64,000 bases of DNA from Brachypterus glaber (Eukaryota > Arthropoda > Insecta > Coleoptera > Kateretidae). Position numbers and translations under genes: made by a program. The notes beneath the pieces were generated by a model. That model saw only the letters and a list, made by a program, of their open reading frames with translations. It was not told the DNA's origin and ran no database searches. Positions within the stretch are counted from its first letter, which is position 1. Each line of letters opens with the position of its first letter. The stretch lies in the NCBI GenBank assembly GCA_958510825.1, contig OY294044.1, forward strand, positions 46,092,626 through 46,156,625, given 5' to 3'. Shown here in pieces: positions 22,297-37,100 of this stretch.

Positions 22297-22299
<3 letters not shown>
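20182..22299 (-). CDS. LINE-A ORF2, reverse transcriptase part
   Basis: About 705 codons, the 3' part of ORF2. It starts at the TAC codon where LINE-B inserted, then WWNEEISECRKEC. RT blocks in order: SSYRPLCLLDVEGKLYE, GFREGKQTVDAI, ITLDVKNAFNSA, SGVPQGSVLGPTLWN, then the catalytic FADD, then YLGVWLD. A C-terminal CCHC (CVYCTLVDDAEHTLFAC) follows. The RT copies the element RNA at the nicked target. There is no stop or frameshift within this part. The apparent N-terminal extension up to 22383 is LINE-B 3' UTR and microsatellite read-through and is not part of this protein. Confidence 0.88.
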
Positions 22300-22332
<33 letters not shown>

Positions 22333-25076
22333 TATTAGTTCCAATGGATCATATACAATGATATAGGACAAGTCAAAATACATAGATACATATACATAAA
22401 AAATAAATAGGAATACATAGATACATATAGATAAAAATTAGTTTAAAAATAAATAGATAAAAAATTGTGCATAAAATTTTTCGATTATTAAAGCAAAGTA
22501 TTTACTTTAATTAATCTACAAAAACGACGAGACAGAATTGTACATTTAAAAACACAAACATATTACAATACTAAAACAAAAATTGATACAGTATACAAAA
22601 GGTTTAAAAGGAAGGGTCATCTAAAAACTGTTTTACAGAGTAGTATCGTTTTTCTACTAATACTTGTTTTATCTTTGATTTAAAAGCTTCAATACTATTT
22701 ATTTGTTTAAATATTAGAGGTAGTTTATTATAGAGTAGTATTCCACTATAAGTAGGAGATTTTTCTAGTAAAACTGTTTTATGTTTTGGTATAGTCAGTT
22801 TCCCATTATTTCTGCAACTATATCCATGCCTTATAGATAATATATTGCTTTTAACAAATATAAGTGTTTTGTAGATATATATACAGGGTAAGGTCATTAA
22901 TCTATATCTACTGAATAAATCTTTACAAGTGCTTCTTGATTTAGATCCAAAAATTAATCTTAGTATTATTTTTTGCAGAATAAAAACTCTTTCGCTCTCT
23001 ACAGAATTACCCCATAGAGTGACATTATAATTTAAATGACTATAGACAATAGCATAGTAAACATTTAATAATCCTTGTAAATCCAGTACAGATTTGACTC
23101 TAGAAATTGCAAAAAATGACTTTTTTAATTTTTTACATACTGTATCCACCTGGTTGCGCCATTTCATATTGTTGTCTAGGATGATTCCCAGAAATTCTGT
23201 GCTAGTAGAAGGATAGATACAGTAATTATCTACATTTATACTTAAATCAGTTTCAACTAGTTCGGAACGAATTCCATTATGAAAATACATACACACAGTT
23301 TTGTCCAAATTAAGAATTAAATCATTTTTATGGCACCAGTTTATGAAATCTTGTATTACAATTTTCAGTAGTTGCTTTAATTCAGAGACTGTTTTTGCTG
23401 ATAAAACAAGGGATGTATCATCCGCAAACATTATTAATAATTTAGCTTGAATGTGGAGAGGTAAATCATTTATATAAAGAAGAAAAATTAAAGGGCCTAA
23501 TACGGAACCTTGTGGAATTCCGGAAGTAGTATTAAAGAAATCTGAGATGGCACCACTCAGTTTAATAAACATTTTTCTGTCTTTTAAATAATCCACAATC
23601 CAAGTTAAAAATATACCCCTAAATCCTAAAGTAAAAAGCTTTTTTTCTATAAATTCAAATTTAAGACAGTCAAAGGCACGGGACAGATCGAAAAAAAGGA
23701 CTGCTACGAATTCACTGTTATCAAGGCAATTGTAGATACAATCTGTAAACTCGCAGGCTGCACCTTCTGTCTATCTTCCCTGTCTAAAACCATGTTGTGA
23801 CTTAGTCATTATATTAAACTTATCTAAAAAGTTAACCATATGGTCATAAATAATTCTTTCGAACACTTTAGAAATCACATTTAGAATTGCAATGGGGCGG
23901 TAGTTAGATATAGTTTTGGGGTCATTTCTTTTGTATATTGGTATAACTGAAGCTATTTTTAATAAGGATGGAAACTTGCCAGTATTAACTGATTTGTTTA
24001 TTAAAAATGCCAGAGGTTCCGATATTGTATTAGCTATTTTTTTAAATATTTTTGTAGAAATTCTATCTACACCCGTGCTATTTTTATTTTTCAAATTGGT
24101 AATTACTTTTTTTACCTCCTCCTTAGTTACATTGGTAAAAGTAAACGAATTAATAGTTTGATTTGACACTGTACAATTTTTTGAACGATTTTCACCAAAG
24201 TGACTTCTTAGACTCGATTCAGTAACAGTGGCAAAATAGTTACCAAAGGAGTCAGCAACTTCTTTTGGATTAACTGTTTCTATTCCATTATTTACTAGGG
24301 ATATTCTACTACATTTTTTATTGCGACCTAAATTTTTATTAACAAGTTCCCAAACTTTTTGTTGTTTATTACTTGCATTTTTAATTAAGTTTTTGTAAAA
24401 TTCTTTTTTGGTTTTATCTATTAATCTATTGTATTCTTTTTTTGTTTATCTGTAAGTCAGTCTAGCTTCTTCACTGTTCACTATTTTTGTTCTATAAAAT
24501 AGATCCTTAAGATATGTTCCTGCCCTAATGACTTCATCAGTAACCCAATTTTTATTTATAGTCTTACAATTATTATTTTTACTTTTTAACGGACAACAAA
24601 TATCTAACCCCCAATTAAGGGCATTCATAAAGTTACTAAAAAGAGTATCTACGTCTGTTTCTGTGGAATACATATCATCAAACCCCGTATTTAGTAAGAG
24701 AGTATTTAAATTATTTAAATTAGCTTCACTTAAGTTTCTATATTTAATGTCTTTTTCAATGTTTTTCAAACAATTTAATGGCCCTTTATTGTTATTGGGC
24801 AACTTATATATTAGACTTAATGCTAGATGGTCGGACAGATTTGGCTGAAAAACGGTAGATTGACATTGTGACAAATCAACATTAGTCAAAATATAATCGA
24901 TGGTACTCGTAGATGTCCTGCCATGTCTATCAGTAAATATCCTGGTTAGATCTGTACATGTACATTTTAATTTGAAACTATCTAAAAAGTCATCAAATAC
25001 CTTTTTATCCATATTTTCTTCTGTATAGTCAATATTTAGATCCGCACAAATAAAAATGTTGTCACATATTTTACTG
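22300..25076 (-). mobile_element. LINE-B: 5'-truncated LINE nested in LINE-A ORF2
   Basis: Flanked by the direct repeat CAGTA (22295-22299 and 25077-25081). It runs on the minus strand from a broken endonuclease domain through an RT and a 3' UTR to AATAAAG and an (ATT)n tail (22300-22329). It is a different family from LINE-A: RT without RNase H or CCHC, like Jockey/CR1-group elements. Length 2777 bp. Confidence 0.88.
22604..25076 (-). pseudogene. LINE-B endonuclease/RT ORF, truncated with two stops
   Basis: One reading frame continues from the 5' truncation to the natural stop before 22604, with only two internal stops (TAA at 24443-24445 and TAG at 23768-23770). The start lacks the first half of the endonuclease; ADLNIDY and SDHLALSLIY of the second half remain (about 25050-24790). 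RT blocks: ISNYRPIAILNVISKVFE, QHGFRQGR, FFDLSRAFDCL, SGIPQGSVLGPLIFLLYIND, then FADDTSL. No frameshift is seen, so the copy is young. Confidence 0.85.
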
Positions 25077-25078
25077 CA

Positions 25079-25900
25079 GTATACTGGGTTGCCTCTTTTT
25101 GTTTGTTTCTTTTTCGGCATTGCTTCGTTGCAGATTTTTTCCAACAGTCCTGAAAAGTTTTTTACGTTTACGTTGCTTTCCTCCTCCGTAACTTCCTCTA
25201 TGGCCCTATTAAGCTTATTTACATCGAGCTTTCTTATGTTCCAGCCTTTGTGTTTCTTGTTGTAGTACTCAGGGGTTTGAACTTCTTCCTTAACAGTAAA
25301 CTTGATATAGTTATGGTCACTCAGGGTCTCCCTATCACATACTTCCCATTCTGTGATTCTAATATCATCTGTTGACAGCGTCAGGTCAATTATCGATGTG
25401 TAGTCTTGTCTGTGGAATGTTGGTTTATTACCTACATTTTTGATACTTAGGTCATGTTGGGCTATCCACTCTGTCAATACTACTCCTCTGTCGTCCGTAA
25501 ATGTCATACCCCATTGTGGTGACTTAGCGTTGAAGTCCCCTACTATTATTGACTTTCTCTTGCTATCTGTGATGAGATTCCCGATTTCTGAGAGCGTATT
25601 TTCAAAATCTTCTATATCCTGGTTAGGTGAGGTATAGCAGCTGTACAGTGTGAAGTTCTCAGTGACAATGTATGTAAAGCCAAGTCCCTTTCCATGCTTG
25701 CTAACAATTATGTTTCTATCAAGAACTTTTATGGCTGTGTCTATTTTATCATCATATATCCAATCTTTTCTGTCTTTTATTGCATTTTTGTTGGGTTCGC
25801 TTATCGCTAGGATGTTGACTCCCATTTCTATGGCCGTGGCAAGGGCCAAATCTTGTGCTGGCTTTGATGTGTGGGTGTTAATTTGTAGTATTGATGTCAT
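25079..25900 (-). CDS. LINE-A ORF2, endonuclease part
   Basis: About 274 codons from ATG at 25900 to the TAC codon at 25079-25081, where LINE-B enters. Apurinic-endonuclease-like domain: ILQINTHTS, AISEPN, IVGDFNAKSPQWG, IIDLTLS, SDHNYIKF. It nicks the target DNA and so sets insertion specificity. The start lies 8 bp after the ORF1 stop, so translation may be by reinitiation. The frame continues exactly into the RT part at 22299 when LINE-B is removed. Residues beyond VY in the present frame (to 24446) belong to LINE-B. Confidence 0.85.
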
Positions 25901-25908
25901 TATTTTTC

Positions 25909-27846
25909 TTACTTGCTCTTTGTTTTATTTGAGCACCTTGCGCTTCCCGTTTGATGACCCTCTTGCTCACAATGGATACAGAAGGGTTTGTTTGAGCAGT
26001 TAGCGGCTTTATGTCCAGGGTTTCCACACTTAAGGCAATTATTTTCTCTGTCTGGGCCATTGCAGTGTGTCTTAAGGTGTCCGTATTGCCAACACTTATA
26101 GCACCTCGTTTCTTGTTTTCTTTCTATGACACGGCAGTTCATCCATCCAATTTTAATTCGTCCTAAGTTTATGAGTTTCTCCACTTCAGCTTCCTCTATT
26201 ACTATCGTGACATTTTGTTTCTCTCCATATGCTGGCCTAAGTGCTCTAATTTCAAAGCACTCCTTATTTGTTGAGACAGCGTCCATAATAGCACTTCTTA
26301 TGTCCTCTAGTGTGGTTACCATGTCCAGGTCTTTTATATGCAGTACTCGTTTTCGTACCAAATGGGACGTGGCTATTTCAGGGAGTTTAGCAGAGATTTC
26401 TTTCTTCAGTATTTCTGCTTTATCAAATCCATTCTGTACTGAGAGAATTAGATCGCCCTTTCTTGTCTTCTTAATATCTTCTATTACCACTCCATGTTCT
26501 CTGGGGTCTATTGAGTTCTTAACCTTTTTCAGCAATTCGGCATATGTAGTATCTTGTCCTTTGATAATTATGGCATCCTGAGCCGATTTCTTTTTCCATG
26601 AACCTTGTGGCCTTGTTGGTTGTTTGGTTCCTACTGTTTGTGTTTGCGTTGGTTTATAGAGTACCACTTCAATATTTTCATTGTCACATAGGTATCTTAG
26701 CATTCTAATAAATATAACCCCAGTCACTCCTTCCATTTCATTTATGGCTACTTTAGTTTTTTTCTTGTCTATCATATGTTCTTTGATTAATTTCAGACAT
26801 GTGAAGATATTACTATCTTCTGCTTCTTCAGTCCCGTTTGTGATTATTGGGTAGTATAGGGTCCTAAACGTCTCTTCAAAGTTACCGTGTTCATCTGGGA
26901 AACCTAGTTTATAGTTCATCATGGCTACTTCGCCCTTTTGTCTGTTTTGTTTTAAGAGTCCTTCTTTGCCTCCAAATCTACTAATGGCTTTTTGCAACTC
27001 TTTTTGATTTGATCCTATGTCTTTAGCGCAGGGAAGGATAAGGTCATATTCAGTCGGGGCTTCCCAGATGTGACCATTTTCCACGTATACGTTCTGGAAT
27101 ATGTCGTCTGCCCAGTCGTCTTCTGTTATGCGTTTAAAATTTTCATATGATTCCTTTTGAGTAAATTTCTGTTTTCTGTTTTCTCTTCTTTGTAACGTTT
27201 TACAATTTTCACATTGTATACTTCTTATGTTGTCAGTGTCCATTCTCTTTTCATTCAAATTCTCCAATTCTTCCGTTTGAAAACGAAGGTTTCTGTTTTC
27301 ATTTAAGCAAACATCTTTATCCCTCACAGTTGTCTCAGCTTCGCTGTTAGTGCGGGTGATTGCTTCCTCTATCCAATCCTTTATTTCAGCACTTTTAAGT
27401 TTCTCTACTTGAAGTGCTAGTTTTGATCCTATCTCGCACAATTCCCTCTTTGGTTTATATGTTTCTTTCAGTACATTCTCGAGCAACTTTATTTGTGCAG
27501 ATATTTCCTCTAGAGTATTATAGAAGGCTACGCCTTTATTTTCAGGCTGAGAACTATCCGCATCAGCTGCAAACTCCATCCTTTTTCTCTTAAGAGACTT
27601 CTCCTGTGCTAACTCTTTGTCTCTTCTCTGGAATAATCCTTGTATCGCAAGGTCAGGTAGTGAGGAGGTTCTTCCTCTTGGAGGTGTTCTAGGTAAAGCG
27701 CTTCTTCTTGTAGAAGGATTAGGCTCGTTATGATTTCTCGAATTTATGCCCCCCCCAGAATCCGTGGGGCAGTCTACAGTAGTAGAGAGGGATTCTCGGC
27801 TATTTGCCGTACCCTCCTGGGGTAATACCATATTTAAATTCGACAT
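25909..27846 (-). CDS. LINE-A ORF1, gag-like nucleic-acid-binding protein
   Basis: 645 residues, open throughout. The N-terminal third is Ser/Pro/Arg-rich, followed by predicted helical, charged sequence (about 100-220) that may be a coiled coil. The middle is unassigned. Near the C-terminus are three zinc knuckles in a row: CYKCWQYGHLKTHC, CLKCGNPGHKAANC and CIHCEQEGHQTGSARC, the last with a longer final spacing. The protein would coat the LINE RNA and guide it to the target, as in R1-group and telomeric LINEs. It ends 8 bp before the ORF2 ATG. Confidence 0.85.
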   Translation of the reverse strand: MSNLNMVLPQEGTANSRESLSTTVDCPTDSGGGINSRNHNEPNPSTRRSALPRTPPRGRTSSLPDLAIQGLFQRRDKELAQEKSLKRKRMEFAADADSSQPENKGVAFYNTLEEISAQIKLLENVLKETYKPKRELCEIGSKLALQVEKLKSAEIKDWIEEAITRTNSEAETTVRDKDVCLNENRNLRFQTEELENLNEKRMDTDNIRSIQCENCKTLQRRENRKQKFTQKESYENFKRITEDDWADDIFQNVYVENGHIWEAPTEYDLILPCAKDIGSNQKELQKAISRFGGKEGLLKQNRQKGEVAMMNYKLGFPDEHGNFEETFRTLYYPIITNGTEEAEDSNIFTCLKLIKEHMIDKKKTKVAINEMEGVTGVIFIRMLRYLCDNENIEVVLYKPTQTQTVGTKQPTRPQGSWKKKSAQDAIIIKGQDTTYAELLKKVKNSIDPREHGVVIEDIKKTRKGDLILSVQNGFDKAEILKKEISAKLPEIATSHLVRKRVLHIKDLDMVTTLEDIRSAIMDAVSTNKECFEIRALRPAYGEKQNVTIVIEEAEVEKLINLGRIKIGWMNCRVIERKQETRCYKCWQYGHLKTHCNGPDRENNCLKCGNPGHKAANCSNKPFCIHCEQEGHQTGSARCSNKTKSK

Positions 27847-28006
27847 TTCATCTTTATCGGTATCTCTGTTAGTCTGGCTTCTCCCCTTTGACCTGTCCGG
27901 CTAGGGTGGCCCTACCAGTAGCTAAACTACCGCCGGCATAGCTCGCAGGATCGTTGAAGCATGCAAGCCCCTCCACCACGACAAGGTCGAGATACCATCG
28001 GAGGGG
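27847..28006 (-). promoter_or_regulatory. LINE-A 5' UTR / internal promoter region
   Basis: 160 bp between the GATA array and ORF1, much GC-richer than the surroundings. The element begins CCCCTCCGATGGTATCTCG directly against GATA repeats. LINEs of this kind carry their promoter within the element, so transcription start and promoter should lie here; no specific motif is claimed. Confidence 0.5.
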
Positions 28007-32000
<3,994 letters not shown>

Positions 32001-32700
32001 GAAAGAACGCTGCAGATTTCGGTACATACCGTTATTTTCCTTAGTAAAATAATGCTAACCTCGAAACCCGTATGTGTCAGGTACATGCCGTGTTCCTCTT
32101 TAGGAGGGCAGATTTGTAGTAACACGTCTTTAAAACAAGAAGTCTTTCTACCTTTAAAATTTAAAAATATTTTTTTTATATATAGAAAGAATAAAGATAT
32201 AATTGTGAAATTTTGTTTATATTCAAAAAAAAAAAAAAAAAATTGATTTTTAAATTGTTACTTTTTGGTGTAATTTTTTTTTTTTTTTTAAACATCAAAA
32301 ACGGTGGTAGTCATGGCCCCCACGCCCCCCAAATCCGCGCCTGTAGCGACTTATCTACTGAATAATTTCCCGTTTTCTTTTCAGTCGATCCAAATGGCCG
32401 AAATCATGGCGACCCCAGTTTTTTAATGGTTAAAAAAAAATTTATGGCCAAATATCCAAATGGCACTTATAAATCTTTTTTTTTGTTTGGACTTTTTGAA
32501 TAAAAATAAACATACCTACAAAATTTCACAATGATAACTTTTTTCTTTCTATATAAATAAAATGTTTAAAAAGGTATTTTAAAAATTTTAAGGTAGAAAG
32601 ACCCCTTAAATATATTTATATTAACATAGGTCCCCATGGGTGCCCCCCCTAAATCCGCCGGTGGGTAAACTCCCAAAACTAAAACTTTATTTAATCACAA
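32001..32700. other. Unassigned AT-rich stretch
   Basis: No gene recognised. Long A and T runs. Part near 32310-32345 resembles C-run-bearing transposon ends (CCCCCACGCCCCCCAAATCC). Confidence 0.3.
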
Positions 32701-32815
32701 AGGTCTATTTTTCGTCGGAATGTCCGCCTATTAAACGTATATTTATACGTATAGACGTAAATATACGTAAAATAAACGTTAAATTGGCGGACATTCCGAC
32801 ACAAAATAGACTGTG
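32700..32815. mobile_element. Small palindromic MITE
   Basis: Inverted arms CTATTTTTCGTCGGAATGTC and its near complement GACATTCCGACACAAAATAG around a CGTATA-rich core. About 115 bp. Confidence 0.6.
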
Positions 32816-32869
32816 TTTACTGGGAATTAATTAAATTTAAAATTTCACAAAAATATAAGAACTCGAGAA

Positions 32870-32990
32870 AATTAAAAATACCTTAAATAAAACTTTAATC
32901 TAAGCAACATAATTTTCCCACTACAGTAATATTACTGTAGTGGGAAAATTATGTCGCTTAAGTTATAGTTTTATTTAAGGTATTTCAAGG
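32870..32990. repeat. Long perfect-looking hairpin
   Basis: Arms of about 55 bp centred on AGTAATATTACT at about 32925-32937; the arms contain CATAATTTTCCCACTACAGT and its complement. Outer parts (AATACCTTAAATAAAACTTT) also pair. Probably a palindromic MITE. Confidence 0.65.
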
Positions 32991-32991
32991 C

Positions 32992-33316
32992 CGTAACTAG
33001 GGGGGGGGGGGTCAGGGGTCTAAGCCCCCCTGGTCTTGGTACGAGCCCCCTGGCGTTTTAGCTGACCCCCCCCTGGTATTTTTATAAATAATTTTTGGGG
33101 CGCCAATTTTTAATTTTTTTTTGCCGGGGTGCCAAGTTTGGTAGAAACCGTCAGGGAGAAATGAGGGTATTTTTTTGGGAGCCAATTTTTTTTTTGTTGT
33201 TTGTATGGGCGCCAACAAGTTTTGGTTGAAACCGTCAGGACAAAGCCAAAGCTTTTTTTTTTGAGGGTTCCAACCTGGGGGCCGAGCCCCCCTAGATTTT
33301 TTTCTGGTTACGGCCC
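32992..33316. mobile_element. TIR element, GGCCGTAACTAGG...GGTTACGGCC
   Basis: Inverted ends GGCCGTAACTAG and CTGGTTACGGCC with G/C homopolymers inside. Inner sequence repeats GGCGCCAA..TTGGTAGAAACCGTCAGG twice. Same kind as 3588-3783. Non-coding. Confidence 0.55.
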
Positions 33317-33739
33317 TGAGGTATTTTTTAATTTTCTAAGGGTATTTTTTCTTACTCTGTAATCTAAAATTGAATATAAAATACTTAAGAAAAAATAAAA
33401 ATACTTTATACTACTTTAATTTCAGCAACAAACCCATTCAATGGAAATGAATCACACCCTGCATATTTGGCCAGTAATATGCCAACAATGCCGCTAAAGG
33501 CCCAGTACCAAAGGGCCATTACCAGCCCAGGGTACCGTTTTTTTAAGAAATGTTGCTGGTCCGATGCTGTGGCCCGGTAACAGGTCAACCGGTTAACTAC
33601 AACGGGCATTTAACGGCATGTTTGCTGGGTTTTAAATATTTTATTAAATTATTACTTTCTAAGAAACAATCTTTAATAATAATAAATAACAAACAATCTT
33701 TAATAATAATGTAATAAAATATTTAAAATAAAGTGTCAT

Positions 33740-34090
33740 TTTTTCTGCGGCTGTAATGACAGTTACTATGGATTTACCCATATACAAAAATATATGAAAT
33801 CAAGACAGACGGCGTCATCTATCAGTCACACACTAAACCTTATGTAGAACCTTTACATCAGTGTTCTGTGCTTTACATATTTGACAATCGACAGTAAACA
33901 AAATTTGACAGCTGTTAAACGAGTCAACAATCATTTTTGCTGATTATAACTGTTTCTATTTTCCTTTGTTAGCAACAAGAAATAAAACTACAAAGGATCG
34001 GGTTGTTGGGATCAGATATCGAGATGGATTCGAAATAGATGCACGTGTCGCGTAATATTGGGCGTTTTTTTATTCAACTATCAAGTCAAA
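33740..34090 (+). promoter_or_regulatory. TRIM37: TRIM37 promoter and 5' UTR region
   Basis: Upstream of the TRIM37 start: several TTTGACAGCTGT / GTCAAC-like motifs and a candidate initiator (ATCAGTGT near 33858). The leader immediately before the ATG reads CAAGTCAAAATGG, a good insect start context. Boundaries are inferred. Confidence 0.35.
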
Positions 34091-34141
34091 ATGGCCTCGA
34101 GAAATCCAAAATCACAGAAAAATGATGATCACAGTGTGGAG
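34091..34141 (+). CDS. TRIM37: TRIM37 exon 1
   Basis: 17 codons, [17 protein letters not shown], phase 0, donor GAG|GTTAGT. Joined to exon 2 it reads SVETLAEVF, colinear with SVESIAEVF at the start of vertebrate TRIM37, which supports this start. Confidence 0.75.
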
Positions 34142-37100
34142 GTTAGTGTTTTGTTTAATTTCTAAATTAAAGGGACATTGACATTTATTGCTTGAACTGT
34201 TAGTATTTCTGGAAGTAAGGCAAAATTGTTTATTTTATGTGCTTCAGTAATATCTACTGAAGTCAACTACTGCTTTATTGAACTTAATTTTTTGCCTATA
34301 ACGGCCGGATTTACGGCAGTGGTGCCCTTAGTCTAGGGCCTATTATTCGAAAGTTATACGCCGCACTATGTTGTCAAACAGAAAAAAAGCGTGTTCAGTG
34401 TTTTGTTTAATTTCTAAGTTAAAGGGACATTGAAATTTATTGCTTGAACTGCTAGTATTTCTGGAAGTAGGGAAAAATTGTTTATTTTATCTTCTTCAGG
34501 AATGTCTGCTGAAGTTAACTATTGCTTTATTCAACTTAATTTTTTTGCCTATAAGGGCGGGATTTACGGCAGTGGTGCCCTTAGTCTAGGGCCCATTATT
34601 TGAAAGTTAAACACCACTAGGTTGTCAAAAAAAAGTGTGGAGTTTAGTGTTTTGTTTAATTTCAAGTTAAAGGGACATTGAAATTTATTGCTTGAACTGC
34701 TAGTATTTCTGGAAGTAGGGAAAAATTGTTTACTTTATCTGCTTCAGAAATGTCTGCTGAAGTTAACTATTGCTTTATTTAACTTAATTTTTTTTGCCTA
34801 TAAGGGCCGGATTTACGGCAGTGGTGCCCTTAGTCTAGGGCCCATTATTTGAAAGTTAAACACCACAATGTTGTTAAAAAAAAGTGTGGAGTTTAGTGTT
34901 TTGTTTAATTTCAAGTTAAAGGGACATTGAAATTTATTGCTTGAACTGCTAGTATTTCTGGAAGTAGGGAAAAATTGTTTACTTTATCTTTTTCAGAAAT
35001 GTCTGCTGAAGTTAACTATTGCTTTTTAACTTAAGTTTTTTTTGCCTATAAGGGCCGCATTTACGGCAGTGGTGCCCTTAGTCTAGGGCCCATTATTCGA
35101 AAATTATATGCCGCACTAAGTTGCCAAATAGAAAAAGTGTTTAAAAATATATTTTTTAATCTGAAATGGTTTAATGTACATAAATAACTATTTTTGAGTC
35201 AAAATTGAGTTTTAACATTAAAGGGTTCTGGGCAAAAAGGGTAAAATGTGAGTGTTACGCCCATGTTAATGGTATAGGAATATAGTGTCACAGGGGGGGT
35301 CCAAAATGGTCAAAGTTTGCGTTAAGTAATACTTGAACATTCCCATATATGTTAATTTAGGAGCATTTTCAATATAAAAAATGAATTAAATTATTGATTT
35401 TTAAAAATAAAATTTCAAGCCCACCTGGAATAATGTTTATTTTTTCACATAAAAATGCTTATAACTTTTTTTTGTTTTATTTTAGCTTCCTAATTTCCTA
35501 TTTTTAGAACTGTGTATAGAACATTTTAGTGTATAAATTTTAAATGCGCACTAAAACATGCGCAATTGTTATCAAATTTTATCTTATAAAATATAAAAAT
35601 TTTGTATTTTTTCCTACAAAAATACTTAATTTTGGCTAACTTAAAAATTAATTTTACCTTAAATATTATGTTTATTCATTAAAGCTATGTTTGTACAATG
35701 ATATTGCCAAATCTTAGTGAACAAACATATGTTAAGAAAAAATGCTATTTTGGTATACACGCATCAGTATATGCTTTAAAATTAATGGCGTTTAGACCCT
35801 AATTAACTAAAAACAAAACCAATGCATTTTTATAACGCAGAATAGTTATTGTTTTTTAGACGATTTTATGCTCTATTTATGAAATTCGTTTTTCCTTTTT
35901 GGACACCAAAACCGGGGTTAGGCAGCATAGTGTGCCATACTATGTTGCCAAAGAGAAAAATTTATTCAAAATATGTTTTTGTTGAATTAAGTTTTAAATG
36001 TTTTATTATACATAGAAAACAGTAATTATAGTTACTATTTTTAACTCAAAAATGAGTTTTAACATTACAGGGCTTTGCAAAAAGAATAAAATTTTAAATT
36101 AAAAATAAATATCCCATATTTCAATTAAAACCATTCAATATATTAGATTACCTACAAGAAAAAAATCATCGCATTGGCTTAGACAGTTTCTGAGATATAA
36201 AATAAAAATCAAATTTCTCCTTTAGACTGTGTTTACTCAGAGGTATCATCCAAACCATGTTTAAATATTTTTTTATTCATATAATATTTGAACATATCCC
36301 AGATAGCACAGGTTTATACAATGGATATCCCCAGAATATCCGGTTTTCAGATTTCCGACATCCCCAGGATATACGATTTCGTCTATAGATATCCGTAGGA
36401 CATCCTCAGGATATACTAAAATACTAAAAAAATCCTGAGGATATAAAGTTAAAGATAGCTAATAATTATGTACAACTGTCCCCGACAAAAGTGACTCAAA
36501 TATTTTTTTTTTTATTATTATTATTAGCAATAGTAAGCGTTGAAAACGATGAGACTATCGCATTGAGTTTATAATAGTCGAGTAGCAACATAATATCAAA
36601 TATAATTATACATATCACAATAAATATCACATAACATAGTGGACTAGATTATTTTTCCATAGTTCCATTTCACAATCAAGTCTGTTTTTGAACTGATTTA
36701 CTGAGGTAGAGTTGACGGTGGATTCGCTTAACCTATTCCAACTGTAGACTACCCTATTGCACAAAACAGTTTTTTCACAGAAGTTTTGAGAACTTTTCTT
36801 TGCACAATTTTTTGCTATGTCCCCTAAGTTGTAAATTGTGGTTTGGAAGAAAAATGTCTAAATCGCACTTATAATGACCGCTTAAAAGTTTAAAAGTTTC
36901 GATGAGGTCGCCACGAGTTCTACGGTGAGAAAGGATTTGGAGGTTTAACCTTTCTAATCTGGTTTGGTAGTCCAAATTTCTTAGTTTGGGAGACAATTTG
37001 GTTGCTATATAGTATTACTTTTATTTTTTTTTGTGAAATATTGCTATTAGCAGGTTGCACCTATGTGCAAGTTATTTAAATTTTAGCTAATAGTTTCACA

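Larger units (their letters stand above)
19804..28006 (-). mobile_element. LINE-A: near-intact R1-like LINE in a GATA array
   Basis: Minus-strand element with 5' UTR 28006-27847, ORF1 (gag-like), ORF2 (endonuclease plus reverse transcriptase), 3' UTR 20181-19825 and a poly-A tract (19804-19824). Both ends abut GATA/TATC repeats directly. Subtracting LINE-B (22300-25076) gives an element about 5.4 kb long in which both ORFs are open. Two ORFs, an apurinic-type endonuclease, three CCHC knuckles in ORF1 and a CCHC after the RT match the R1 group, many members of which are target-specific. The clade assignment is by motif reading only. Confidence 0.85.

Noticed and set aside
21014..22300. Plus-strand frames of 78-95 codons inside LINE-A, also 23916-26581
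   Set aside because: Antisense shadows of the minus-strand ORF2 and ORF1, with no homology of their own.
22300..22383. N-terminal extension of the LINE-A RT frame (poly-Tyr stretch)
   Set aside because: It is LINE-B 3' UTR and its (ATT)n tail read through in frame, not part of the LINE-A protein.
24446..25076. Single 484-codon ORF combining two endonuclease pieces
   Set aside because: It is a chimera: LINE-A endonuclease down to 25079, then the LINE-B endonuclease second half.
33406..33609. 67-codon minus-strand ORF upstream of TRIM37
   Set aside because: Hydrophobic-looking peptide, but no splice sites, start context or family resemblance; the GC-rich patch contains repeated GGCCC words.
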